This document shows positions 1 to 8,786 of a stretch of 26,957 nt of DNA, piece after piece. A program made the position numbers and the translations under genes. The number at the start of each line of letters is the position of its first letter. Positions within the stretch are counted from its first letter, which is position 1. Under the pieces are notes generated by a model. The model was not told where the DNA came from, searched no databases, and was given only the letters and a program-made list of their open reading frames with translations. This stretch comes from a virus. Location: positions 1-26,957 of IMG/VR virus record IMGVR_UViG_3300027816_000348; one strand, written 5' to 3'.

Positions 1-3000
1 TCAAGATAGGTAACAGCCTTACGCCACGCGCTCGCATACTGCGAATCGCGCTCATCTCGGTCCAGTGCCGCATAGATACGGTTGATATGGGCTGGCAGGA
101 ATGCCGACACCATTGGTTGGTCAACAGCGTACTTACCCATCGTTACTCGCTCGATGCGATCTGCAAGTCCTGGCGAGAAGATACCCGTGATATTAGAAAT
201 AACTTTGATAGGAACAGCCGCTGCTGGGCCTGCAAAGGTAGGAACCAGTGAATCTGGGTTGAGCGATGGCGTAATCATATTGAGTCGTGCGCCAAACTCA
301 ACCGGCATTGGCATCTTGAACTCTGCTGGTACCCCAAGACCCGTCAATGCTGTTTGTACTGCTCGGTAGACTGGCACCAAACCTGGGTAAATAAAGTACT
401 TTTCGCCCTGGTCGTCCTCTTTGATCCAACCTGAGTGACCAATACCTTCGTAAACAAGGGAAGCCTTTACGATAGCGTCTGGGTTGTACCGAACAACGCG
501 ATACATACGGCGATAGAAGTCTTCAGTAGCACGGTAGAAACGCGCAAAGTTACGGATAGACCAAGCAAACTGGCTCTGCACCATTGGGTTATCTACATAC
601 GCCAAAGTCTGTAGTCTTGCTCGATCTTCTACGATCTCAGCCAACTTCTGCTTGGCTTTGAGGGTTGCCTTCTCAATAGCCTTGACATTGGTTGGATCAA
701 TCTCTCGAAGGTGTGCCTTGATAAAGGCATCCTCGAACCCACTCTTCTTGAAGTTCTTGCGGGTCTCAATCATCTCAGCCAAGACGATAGGCTCACGCGA
801 TAGACGTGCATTAGCCTCGCCAAGCCAGTCCCAGCCCTTCTCCATTAGAGAAGCGGTGAACTCGCCAGTCTCACTGACTGGTACAAGTGACGGGCCTACA
901 ATCCACTTAGGGGCATCAGCCTCTGTGGTGGGTAGATCGTCAATAGTCATACGACCACCGACCTTGTATCCACCTGTTTCTGGGTCTAAAGTACGGACCT
1001 TGGAAAGCAAGTCTAGGTTGATGTTATCGTCAGCCTTGATAAACAACTGACGGGCTGCACGATAGACACGATCTGCGTGTTCTTCAATCGTTACGCCTGC
1101 ATCTTTCCAGCGGAACTCATTGTAAACCTTGGGGTTGTCGCGGAACCATTGGGCAATCTCAGCGACTGCTTTGTCCTTGTTATCAAGGTTGGCAACCGCT
1201 ATTGCACCTACTTCGTCATTGGCGTAGTAGTTGATACGCATAAGCCACGCGACTTTGGAGGCCTCATCGGTTAGCGGGTCTTGGCGCTTGAATCCAGCGC
1301 CACGTGCGCGACGGATATTGGATGGATACTCTGCCTTGAACTCAGCCATACGGACGCCTGAGCGTCGTGCTTTGATAAGGCTCTTGGTTGTGTAGTCAAG
1401 GCCAGTAAAGGCGACTTTGCCACCTTCGACAACATCCATCAGGGCGTTATCAAGATCGCCGTGAATGATCTGCTCGGCTAGGACAGCGCGGTCTTCTTCC
1501 GTAAACTTACCCATAAAGCGACGAGCCTTGCCCTCATTGAGCGCTCGTGCGAAGACTTGGCGGATCTCTTTGACCCCGCCACCTTCGTCAATAATCTTAT
1601 TGATCTCAGCAGTATAGGCTTCAGCCTCAGACTTATTGACATAACGCATAACAATACCGAGTGGATTGTTTGCAAACTTCTCGGCATCAGTCATACCAGG
1701 CTTGAACTGACGGGCGGTGCGAAGACGAGTCGAAAGCAACTTGGCTGTTCCTACGCCCCATACGCTCTGACCGATAGCAAGGTTGACCATCAAGTCTTCT
1801 GTCGCATTACGCAGTGCGTAGCGAGGACCGGCAAGGGTCAAGAATGACCAATACGAGGTCATCTTGTTGACCCAATCTTTGTGGGCTAACCCACCAAGGC
1901 GTTGAACTAGACCGCTTCGTGCTGCCGCACGGTCAATATCTGCGATGCTTGGTGTTGCTACAAAAGGTGATGTATCGGACGGTATAAGTGCTACTGACTC
2001 GTTGGTCGTAGGAAGGACAGAAGGATTACCTAATGTGTCATCAACAGCGTGTACTGCCTTGACCTTGCCCATCAACTCATCGCTAATACGCTGACCTTCT
2101 GAGGTCACCTTGATACCACGTACTTCGCCGATCGTACCCATCAAGCCGTAGTAGACATCTTTACGCTGGCCCGTACCTGGCATAGCAGCAAATGCCTCAG
2201 ACAACAACTTTGCTTCGCGCTGTGGCATAATCAAACGTGCCATTTGGTACATCTTCTTAGCGGCATCTTTTCCTGTAACGTCAAAGACGTTATCTGGGAA
2301 AAACGGAATCGCTGTGAATCGTGCCTTGAACTTGTCGATACGACCACGAATCATATCCGTTGAGAAATATGCGACACCCTTAGACTTGGTTCCAGCCTTG
2401 AGTTGCTCTGCGATTTCCTTTTGGTTATTGATGATGCGCTCTGCGATACCGTCAGTAGTAGACGCTGCCCCAAAGAAAAGGTCATCTGTGAAACGTGGAC
2501 CCATCTTATCGAGATCAAAGACTCGGTTAGCGGTAGTCATAAAGTTGACACGTGCCCTACGACGAGCGTCAAGGCGCGGCATCAACACACGACGACGACC
2601 AATAGAACCCTTCATAACTTCCTGAAGGTTCTCAGCGTTCTTGAAGAAAGCCTTGGCTGTAAGTGCGTCCATAATTGGGGCATCGCCAGCGATGAAACTA
2701 TCAATAACTGAATCGCCAAACTCTGGCGCTAAAACGCGCAACTCATTCTTAGCATCGCGCATCTTGAGGGCGTTGCCGTCTGTCTTGGCCTTCTTGTAGT
2801 TGTCAAGAACTGAACCGTATCGGTTCCAGAAGTTTTGCACATTGGCTTGACCGAATACTTCATCGACCTTGTTACCACCTACTACTACGTCAAGAGCGTA
2901 GTTAGAGATGTCGTATAACTTCTTAGCCTTACCAGCGATAATGAGCGGATCTGCCGCAATACGAAAGATTGCGTCTGTTACGCCTGATACAGCCTTATAG

Positions 3001-3692
3001 AAAAACCCTTGGCCTTCAAATTGCTTCGGTGTTACAAGGTTGGCTAACTGCCTACCAGGAGAGAACTTAGCAGCATCAACCGCAGCCAATGTATCTTGGA
3101 ATACTTCTTGTGCTGATCGAATCTCTGCTGGTAACTCATCTGGACTCTTGCCTTGCGTACTCTGGAAGAGTCGCACATACTGCTGCTCTTCTTCTGTGGC
3201 GGAGTTGATGATGGACGAAGCCTTCTCGCCTGCAGCAAGTCGCATAGCGACATTGGTCTGTGCTGCGCCAAACTTGGCACGGGCATCTGCAATACGGCCC
3301 TGATTGAATACCTTATCGCCCTTATCGTTAGCCTCTTCCCAGGCAAAGCCAATTTCGCCACGTGAAAGCGGAATAGCGGCGGCTCGATAAGCACGAGTTG
3401 TTAGGTCAGACAACTCTGTGATGCCACGAAATGCTGCACCACCCGTGTAGTGCCACGCGGTTCCAAGCCAGCCACGAGGCTCCTTGTTGACAGGATCTTC
3501 TGTCCCATAACGAGCCTTGAGGTCTTGTTGTTGTGGCGCTGTCAGTTTGTTGTACTGAGCATTAGCAACCTTGGGTGGAAGGTTGAGAAGTTCACGGTGT
3601 ACGTTGAGAGACTTGTTGAGCGACTCAATCTGTCGCATCTCTTTGTCTGACAAGCCTGCTGCATACGCCGCTCTCTTGAGAGGGTCAGACAT
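1..3692 (-). CDS. Giant putative virion protein, 3' end beyond window (partial, at least 1230 aa)
   Basis: One frame stays open from an ATG at 3692 to the left edge, giving at least 1230 residues with no stop. The ATG overlaps the TAA of the preceding gene (TAATG), which suggests coupled translation. I do not recognise a family. The protein is rich in Ala, Lys, Arg and Asp, has no signal peptide, and holds many predicted amphipathic helices. A hydrophobic stretch around residues 600-650 (SYWSFLTLAGPRYALRN) and an aromatic, basic patch near 1040-1065 (NFARFYRATEDFYRRMYRVV) stand out. Being very long, helical and directly downstream of terminase and portal is typical of internal (ejected) virion proteins or other large structural proteins of short-tailed phages, so that is the inferred role. 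A polyvalent or MuF-like protein is an alternative. That the frame is a gene is near certain; the function is not. Confidence 0.85.
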   Translation of the reverse strand, partial: MSDPLKRAAYAAGLSDKEMRQIESLNKSLNVHRELLNLPPKVANAQYNKLTAPQQQDLKARYGTEDPVNKEPRGWLGTAWHYTGGAAFRGITELSDLTTRAYRAAAIPLSRGEIGFAWEEANDKGDKVFNQGRIADARAKFGAAQTNVAMRLAAGEKASSIINSATEEEQQYVRLFQSTQGKSPDELPAEIRSAQEVFQDTLAAVDAAKFSPGRQLANLVTPKQFEGQGFFYKAVSGVTDAIFRIAADPLIIAGKAKKLYDISNYALDVVVGGNKVDEVFGQANVQNFWNRYGSVLDNYKKAKTDGNALKMRDAKNELRVLAPEFGDSVIDSFIAGDAPIMDALTAKAFFKNAENLQEVMKGSIGRRRVLMPRLDARRRARVNFMTTANRVFDLDKMGPRFTDDLFFGAASTTDGIAERIINNQKEIAEQLKAGTKSKGVAYFSTDMIRGRIDKFKARFTAIPFFPDNVFDVTGKDAAKKMYQMARLIMPQREAKLLSEAFAAMPGTGQRKDVYYGLMGTIGEVRGIKVTSEGQRISDELMGKVKAVHAVDDTLGNPSVLPTTNESVALIPSDTSPFVATPSIADIDRAAARSGLVQRLGGLAHKDWVNKMTSYWSFLTLAGPRYALRNATEDLMVNLAIGQSVWGVGTAKLLSTRLRTARQFKPGMTDAEKFANNPLGIVMRYVNKSEAEAYTAEINKIIDEGGGVKEIRQVFARALNEGKARRFMGKFTEEDRAVLAEQIIHGDLDNALMDVVEGGKVAFTGLDYTTKSLIKARRSGVRMAEFKAEYPSNIRRARGAGFKRQDPLTDEASKVAWLMRINYYANDEVGAIAVANLDNKDKAVAEIAQWFRDNPKVYNEFRWKDAGVTIEEHADRVYRAARQLFIKADDNINLDLLSKVRTLDPETGGYKVGGRMTIDDLPTTEADAPKWIVGPSLVPVSETGEFTASLMEKGWDWLGEANARLSREPIVLAEMIETRKNFKKSGFEDAFIKAHLREIDPTNVKAIEKATLKAKQKLAEIVEDRARLQTLAYVDNPMVQSQFAWSIRNFARFYRATEDFYRRMYRVVRYNPDAIVKASLVYEGIGHSGWIKEDDQGEKYFIYPGLVPVYRAVQTALTGLGVPAEFKMPMPVEFGARLNMITPSLNPDSLVPTFAGPAAAVPIKVISNITGIFSPGLADRIERVTMGKYAVDQPMVSAFLPAHINRIYAALDRDERDSQYASAWRKAVTYL

Positions 3693-4087
3693 TAGTCACC
3701 AATCGCTAGGGCTTGCTGATACAGGACGGCAATCTCCCCCGTCGTATCGAATGGTAGAAGTTTTGCTAAGGCGTCCGATGTCTTGGCTGGTTGCTTACGC
3801 ATCTGTAGCAACTCAGGACCGCCTTGTGGACCGAGGCGTGAGCCACGCATAATATCAACGTCTTTATCCTCAACCGCATCAAAGAGACCAGCGCGTGGCG
3901 CTGATACGGGAGTACGCTCTACTGGAATCTCTGGCGATGACGTAGTAGCCGCGCCAGGAATTGCAGTACGGATTTCTTCGGTCTCTTGACCCTCACCGTA
4001 CTCTTTTGATCCCATTGTCAATTTGTCAGTGCGTGTAGAGAACTTGCCTGGTCCTGATGGTCCCGCCAGCGGGTTCATCATACTCAT
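3692..4087 (-). CDS. Hypothetical structural-region protein, 131 aa
   Basis: This frame begins with ATG at 4087, directly after the TAA of the upstream gene, with GGAGGAC upstream as ribosome binding site. It ends with TAA overlapping the ATG of the giant gene. The protein is Pro/Ser/Thr/Gly-rich in its first half and looks disordered (for example MNPLAGPSGPGKFSTRTDK). The C-terminal third (LAKLLPFDTTGEIAVLYQQA) could form helices. I recognise no domain. Its place between portal and the giant virion protein suggests a head-assembly role such as a scaffold or cargo partner, but nothing in the sequence proves this. Confidence 0.75.
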   Translation of the reverse strand: MSMMNPLAGPSGPGKFSTRTDKLTMGSKEYGEGQETEEIRTAIPGAATTSSPEIPVERTPVSAPRAGLFDAVEDKDVDIMRGSRLGPQGGPELLQMRKQPAKTSDALAKLLPFDTTGEIAVLYQQALAIGD

Positions 4088-4300
4088 TTAGTCCTCCATC
4101 TTTTCTAAGTCTTGTGCAAAGTCTTTCCACACTTGGGAAACCTTGCTTGTACGAGATGCGTGATATAGCGCAATCTCTAGTACGTCCTCTGTCAACGAAT
4201 GTAGTGACGAGGCTATGTTATGTAAAAAACTTGCAAACGCTACGCCAAAGTCAGCAGGGGATACTGAGCGAGGCACTTCGTTATCTTGGTATCCGTACAT
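4088..4300 (-). CDS. Hypothetical helical protein, 70 aa
   Basis: A short acidic frame in the packaging operon, starting with ATG at 4300 (MYGYQDNEVPRSVSPADFG). The rest is predicted helical (FASFLHNIASSLHSLTEDVL, then VWKDFAQDLEKMED). It ends in TAA immediately before the next ATG. No family is recognised. Collinearity and tight spacing with its neighbours support it as a real gene; its role is unknown, probably virion assembly. Confidence 0.7.
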   Translation of the reverse strand: MYGYQDNEVPRSVSPADFGVAFASFLHNIASSLHSLTEDVLEIALYHASRTSKVSQVWKDFAQDLEKMED

Positions 4301-4323
4301 CGCTCAGTCCCTTCTAAAACTAA

Positions 4324-4458
4324 CTAGGCCTTCTTGCCCTTACGACCTGCAGGTGCATAGCCGAAATCGACTTTGCCGCCCTTTGGCTTGGACATATCCT
4401 TCTTGCCCTCAGTCGGCTTTTGTACTGGAGCCGCTGCACGACCACCCTTTGCGTTCAT
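4324..4458 (-). CDS. Small basic Lys/Gly-rich protein, 44 aa
   Basis: The start is set at the ATG at 4458 because a textbook ribosome binding site, AAGGAGG, sits six bases before it; longer versions would run back into the portal gene. The product is very basic and low in complexity (MNAKGGRAAAPVQKPTEGKK at the start, GRKGKKA at the end), so it may be disordered and bind nucleic acid. It lies between portal and an uncharacterised gene. Function unknown. Confidence 0.65.
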   Translation of the reverse strand: MNAKGGRAAAPVQKPTEGKKDMSKPKGGKVDFGYAPAGRKGKKA

Positions 4459-4477
4459 ATTCCACCTCCTTAGTTTC

Positions 4478-6214
4478 TTATGCGCCGCCGATTGAGGCGA
4501 GCAGTGTTGCGATATCGGGACGAGTAGCACCAGCAGGGGCTGCACCGCCAGGTTGTTCTGGAGATGGCTGCGAGGCAGGAGCGGGAGCCGCACCTGCTGG
4601 TGACATCTGTTCTGCCATCATCGGCGCCTCTGGCGCTGGCTCTGGCATAAATGCCTTCTCGATGACGCTTTCTAGTTGGAGGCCTTTTTGCCGACCTTTG
4701 ATAACTTCAGCAATGCGGCTAATGATTTGAGTAGGGTCTTGTCCCTGCGCTGCCAGAGCCGGTATAGCCTGGGCGTACTGAGCAACAGCAACACGAAGAG
4801 AATCGCGCATCTCTTCAATGTCAACCCTTTGTTCTTCTTGTGTGACATTCAACTCCATTGGGATTTCGCGGCGTACATAATCTCGTGAAACGAGTTTGTC
4901 GCTACGCATCTGGAGAAGTGCGATGATAGCGCGGTTAGGATCCATTCCCGACATAATGCCGTAACGGACGTCGACTCCGTACTCACCCTTGATATCGCGG
5001 GATGGGATGTACTTCATCGAATACGGTGTGCCATCTTCTTGACCCTTGATGGTCTTGGTGATACCACCAAAGATTTTCTCGTCTACCTCAAAGCAGATAG
5101 ATACAAGGTCACCGAAGAGACGAGCGAACTGTGCTTGCGCTGCACGGATCTGGGTATCGAATCCAGCCTGTAGCGCTTGGACTCCACGACCTGTGATGAT
5201 GGAAGCGTCAATGTTTCCGCTTCGCACCTCTGGGTAACGAGCGCCAAGGCGCAACTCACGCTCAAGAACGCCCGACTCGGTGAAGACACCAGGTGGGAGT
5301 TCTAGCGGCACACGGCGAATCGCTTGTGGATTGGCAGAGCGCATAATCGCATCTGGGCCAAGGGCCAGTTCTTGCACATCTTGTGGGATGGCAATAGGTG
5401 CTTGGATGGATTTCTCTGCCGCTTGGATTTGCAAAACTGCAAAGCGGGCGCGAGCCAACTGCACCGCTAGAACATCATCAAACTGACCACGCGCCTCACC
5501 GTCAAGAGAGGATCGAACCGCGACACGTGCTAAACACTTTCCGATTGGGTTAGGCGTGTTAGCCAGAATCAGATTGTTGCGCTCTGGAAGGAAAATCATA
5601 TCCTGGTCTTTGTCGTGATAGCGGATCACGGAAAGGTACGGGCTGGCCTGTGAGGTCCAGTCACGCTTGAGGATCTGTCCTGCAAACTCTGGGAACTGTG
5701 CTGCAAGTGTCTCAGCATCGGATGCGATGATCTGGGTCAGCGAGACAGTGCGACCGAATCTATCAATCTCTGGGTAGACACCGAATGGGTTGAGCAGACG
5801 GATACGTGGGTTGTTGGTCTCATAATCCATCTCTACGATGGCTGGCAACATACCGTAGGTGTTGAACCAGTCAGCACCCTGATACATCTGGATCTGCAAC
5901 TCAGAGGATGTGACAAAGAAGTTGGCAATACGGGTACGGGTATCCGCCGCTTTGCGAGCGGAGTCGGAGACCATATTGGTCGCTGAACACTCAAAGGCTG
6001 GCAGAGGCGCCATCACTTCAGCCAAGTCACGGGCTGCTACATCAATGAAGTTAGCGATGAGAGGCTTTGGATATTCCTCGGAAAACATTGATGGGTAGAC
6101 CTTGGAGATGTCTCCTTGACGTACGGAGAGTACATCTCGCATACGCTGGTCTCGCGCTGCGTAACGGGTCTGAAGGCGTGATGCCTTCGCCGCTACTTCC
6201 TTCACTGTCAGCAT
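4478..6214 (-). CDS. Portal protein, 578 aa
   Basis: Portal proteins form the dodecameric ring at the capsid vertex through which DNA is pumped and to which the tail attaches. The call rests on size (typical portals are 450-700 residues), position 9 bp after the terminase, and a recognisable portal-like course: an N-terminal helical segment, a middle wing region (residues about 100-290), and a stem/crown helical region with SGNIDASIITGRGVQALQAG around 330-360, which resembles the ring-forming helix region of podo- and siphophage portals. The C-terminal 60 residues are a Pro/Ala/Met-rich, probably disordered tail (PAPEAPMMAEQMSPAGAAPA). AAGGAG lies just upstream of the ATG. There is no obvious protease fusion. 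Confidence 0.85.
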   Translation of the reverse strand: MLTVKEVAAKASRLQTRYAARDQRMRDVLSVRQGDISKVYPSMFSEEYPKPLIANFIDVAARDLAEVMAPLPAFECSATNMVSDSARKAADTRTRIANFFVTSSELQIQMYQGADWFNTYGMLPAIVEMDYETNNPRIRLLNPFGVYPEIDRFGRTVSLTQIIASDAETLAAQFPEFAGQILKRDWTSQASPYLSVIRYHDKDQDMIFLPERNNLILANTPNPIGKCLARVAVRSSLDGEARGQFDDVLAVQLARARFAVLQIQAAEKSIQAPIAIPQDVQELALGPDAIMRSANPQAIRRVPLELPPGVFTESGVLERELRLGARYPEVRSGNIDASIITGRGVQALQAGFDTQIRAAQAQFARLFGDLVSICFEVDEKIFGGITKTIKGQEDGTPYSMKYIPSRDIKGEYGVDVRYGIMSGMDPNRAIIALLQMRSDKLVSRDYVRREIPMELNVTQEEQRVDIEEMRDSLRVAVAQYAQAIPALAAQGQDPTQIISRIAEVIKGRQKGLQLESVIEKAFMPEPAPEAPMMAEQMSPAGAAPAPASQPSPEQPGGAAPAGATRPDIATLLASIGGA

Positions 6215-6222
6215 TGTTCTCC

Positions 6223-8088
6223 TTAGATGAACGCTTGCTCTTTCTGTTCAAAGAGGTCGTCCAGATTTATGACTACTCGCTTTGCCTTCTCTGCTCGCGA
6301 CAAGAAGGGGTTTTTCATATGATGGACATTGTGCTGTCCGTTGTTGATAACCTCACGCGCTCTGATCTCGCAGAACCAGAGAGCCATCACCATATCCGTC
6401 TTACCCTTGGTAGTAGGTGACCAAGTAATCAACTGCTCTATCAAAGCCTTGACCATCTCGGTCTGATCCGACGGTAGGTGGATCAAGTTGTCTCGGTGGT
6501 GCTTACCATCAGATTGCTTTGTCCCGAAAAGGGTAGACATAGAAGCAACACCGAAGCCTGCGTCCCATTTGTTATTGCCGGTGTGATGCTCTCGCAAGAT
6601 GACACCACGTGTCGCCAGGTACTGGCGGATTCCCTCGTCCTGGGTCAAGAACGACTGGAAGGCGTTACGCTCAACGATCCACTCGCTGGGCTTGTACATA
6701 TCGGTCCACTCGAACATCAACTGTCTAATCTGTGATGGAGTCGGGCCGGTGACCTTGATAGCGTCTACGATGTAGCGCTTATGAGTTGCTCGGTCGACTG
6801 CGTAGCAGACCGCAGCGGTGTCTCCGACCATTGCGGGGTCGAGACCACAGATGAAGTGGAAACCTTGTAGGCTCTTCGGGTGTCCTGGGTAACCAGCGTT
6901 GAGCGGTCCTGCTTTACGCATACCGTCGATGGAACCCTTGACACATACGGGATCGAAGATAGCATCATCAGAAACATCTTGCTGCTGATAGACCAAAGCC
7001 CAGGTAGATGCGTCCATTGCTTGACGCTCGTTGTAGAGGTGACGACCATTCCATCGGGGATAGAGACCAGTATCAGGGTGTCTATCACTTTCTTCCTGTC
7101 CGTCGAATGGGGCGTCAGAGTAGGGCCAGAGGGTGACCCACTTGTCGGGGTCCTCGTCAGATTCGAGAAGGGCTGGCATTGCTAGGTAGGTCCAAGGGAC
7201 CAAGCCACCTGGGTACCTATCAGGGTTACGTAATTCTTTGTAGAGGTCTACCGCTGAGACGCGGGTGCCGATGACGACCAACTTACCTGTCGGGTTGAGA
7301 CGGGAGCGTACGTCCTGGGTCAGCCACTTGATCTGTCGCTCAAAGTCGTTAGCGTTCGACAAGGTAACGGCGTCATCTATCAGAATCATATCGGCACGCT
7401 TGCCGTAGATCTGACCGCCAATACCGACCGCTTCTAGGTTCGGGTCCTTTTCAGAAGACTCACGGAGTTCTTCTCCGAAGGTGACGCGGGTAGCCTGCCA
7501 GGAGGCAGTCTTGGTATTGAAGCCGACGCCTGCGGCGTAGGCCTGCTGGAGTTCCTCATACATCGGATGGGTCAAGCGCTGCTTGATAGCGTAGAGGAAG
7601 TCAGCCGCTAGGCGCTGAGTCTGGGAAACTATCAGGACCCTGAAGTTCGGGTTGTTGACGATCTTGTAGGTTACGTAGTCAACGGTGATGGTGATGGACT
7701 TAGCGTGGTTGGGCGGGATATTCAGGAGGATGCGGTTATTAGCGGTACCCCGCTCAAAGCGCATACTAGGATGAAGCCAGCCTGGGTCTCGTCCTTCTAT
7801 GACGTCGACCAAGTTCTTCTGGTGGTCAAAGGTCTCAGTCTTGAGAAACCTCTTACGCCAGGTTACGAAGTCGAGGTCTGCGACCTCTGCCTCTGAGAAG
7901 TTCTTAGAGATCGCGCCAAGGCGCGTCCTATCTGATAGGGATTTGAACTTAGGGTCAGAACGGCGGTAGTACTCGTAGGTCTTGATGGACTTGCCTGCGA
8001 CTGCGCAGGCCTGCTCTACCGTCATCCCCTCGGTAATACATTCGAGGATGACTTTCTTTGCTAGTTCTGCTGATTGTTTATCGCCCAT
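6223..8088 (-). CDS. terL: Terminase large subunit with N-terminal helix-turn-helix, 621 aa
   Basis: The packaging motor ATPase and nuclease. A P-loop-like motif of the PPxHxKS type is at residues 124-131 (IPPNHAKS). Walker B is at about 234-240 (MILIDDA) and coupling residues follow. The RNase H-like nuclease domain shows D417 (ICGLDPAMVGD), E473 (WIVERNA) and D565 (KGKTDMVMAL), the expected acidic triad. The first 60 residues form a separate helix-turn-helix module (CITEGMTVEQACAVAGKSIK) of the kind found in small terminase subunits, which may explain why no separate small terminase is visible. An AGGA ribosome binding site precedes the ATG. It is the first gene of the leftward packaging/head operon, transcribed away from the likely origin. 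Confidence 0.95.
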   Translation of the reverse strand: MGDKQSAELAKKVILECITEGMTVEQACAVAGKSIKTYEYYRRSDPKFKSLSDRTRLGAISKNFSEAEVADLDFVTWRKRFLKTETFDHQKNLVDVIEGRDPGWLHPSMRFERGTANNRILLNIPPNHAKSITITVDYVTYKIVNNPNFRVLIVSQTQRLAADFLYAIKQRLTHPMYEELQQAYAAGVGFNTKTASWQATRVTFGEELRESSEKDPNLEAVGIGGQIYGKRADMILIDDAVTLSNANDFERQIKWLTQDVRSRLNPTGKLVVIGTRVSAVDLYKELRNPDRYPGGLVPWTYLAMPALLESDEDPDKWVTLWPYSDAPFDGQEESDRHPDTGLYPRWNGRHLYNERQAMDASTWALVYQQQDVSDDAIFDPVCVKGSIDGMRKAGPLNAGYPGHPKSLQGFHFICGLDPAMVGDTAAVCYAVDRATHKRYIVDAIKVTGPTPSQIRQLMFEWTDMYKPSEWIVERNAFQSFLTQDEGIRQYLATRGVILREHHTGNNKWDAGFGVASMSTLFGTKQSDGKHHRDNLIHLPSDQTEMVKALIEQLITWSPTTKGKTDMVMALWFCEIRAREVINNGQHNVHHMKNPFLSRAEKAKRVVINLDDLFEQKEQAFI

Positions 8089-8140
8089 AAGATCTTCCTA
8101 GTAGGTAGTAGGCTAGTGATAGTCCTCTCCCTACTAAAAG

Positions 8141-8335
8141 CGGTGCGAAGCAACGCACTGCGCCCTGGCGGGCTTGTGCTCCCTCGCCGTCGTTGCGACG
8201 AGCGAGGGGTAAATCCACTTCTTTCCTAGGGCCGCGTAGTTCCACGCAGCGGCCCCTGTACGGGGAGTGAACCTAGTGCGGTCCGTTTCACTCCCCTACT
8301 ATATATAAGGCGGGAAAAATGGTCGATTTCCCGCC
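8141..8335. repeat. Series of five strong inverted repeats
   Basis: Five hairpin-capable palindromes follow each other: 8141-8160 (CGGTGCG/CGCACTG), 8181-8208 (CCCTCGC-CGTCG with TTG loop and one bulge), 8229-8255 (GGGCCGC/GCGGCCC), 8262-8296 (GGGGAGTGAA/TTCACTCCCC, with 15-nt loop) and 8309-8335 (GGCGGGAAA/TTTCCCGCC, 9-nt loop). Stems are 7-12 bp and almost perfect. None is followed by a clear T-tract, so simple terminators are less likely than origin structures, protein-binding palindromes or a structured leader RNA of the terminase operon. Confidence 0.75.
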
Positions 8336-8495
8336 GATGTGATGTATTTCACTAAAAGTTTACCGATCAATGTGTATGAATCGGACATATTGGGGCGACC
8401 CACAATAACATAGATGCGCTTTAGCGCAGATATTTATTTGGGGAGTTACAGGTCAGGCGTCGCACCCTTTAGCAACGGGGGGTACTTCCGCGAGG

Positions 8496-8540
8496 TTGTC
8501 CACAGGTTTTTCCACAGCCTGTGGATATTGCTGTGGATAA
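8496..8540. promoter_or_regulatory. Cluster of four DnaA boxes
   Basis: Four 9-mers match the DnaA box. TTGTCCACA (8496-8504, the actinobacterial consensus) and TTTTCCACA (8508-8516) are on the plus strand. TGTGGATAT (8520-8528) and TGTGGATAA (8532-8540, the perfect TTATCCACA on the other strand) are reversed. The inner two form the palindrome CCACAGCCTGTGG. The 12-base periodicity of starts (8496, 8508, 8520, 8532) is exact. This points to recruitment of host DnaA to start replication. Confidence 0.8.
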
Positions 8541-8607
8541 CTTGGGTTATTGATTCAGTTGGGGCTGTCTGTCCCTTCGGCATCCCTGGGCCATCCATCC
8601 CCAAACC

Positions 8608-8745
8608 GATCTCATCTAATAACTGTCCCGCTGTGCTGTGCTGATCTCTTCCCTGGCCCGCTGATCTCTTTGGCGCTGTCGATCTCGCGGGCCTTGCTGA
8701 TCCGCTGGCCTACGATCCGCCGCGCTATCCCTGGCCCGTCGATTC
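8608..8745 (+). repeat. Degenerate GATC-headed direct repeats (iteron-like)
   Basis: GATC-headed units recur at 8643, 8663, 8681, 8699 and 8714, with an outlying GATCTC at 8608 and a GATTC at 8741. Several share GATCTCTT or a CTGGCCCG block. Spacings are 20, 18, 18, 15 and 27 bases. The units are imperfect, so this may be an iteron array for a phage initiator, a set of regulator sites, or drift in a GC-rich spacer. Confidence 0.45.
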
Positions 8746-8786
8746 ATCCAGGGCCGACACGCTGGCCCGCTGGCCCGTCTTTGCTG

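Noticed and set aside
4215-4730. Plus-strand open frame of 171 codons
   Set aside because: It mirrors the portal C-terminus and small genes on the other strand, has Pro/Ser/Gly bias from the repetitive portal tail, and no ribosome site.
8643-8745. CRISPR array or tandem satellite
   Set aside because: Units are unequal, imperfect and lack constant repeats with variable spacers. No CRISPR-like repeat was noticed in the window.
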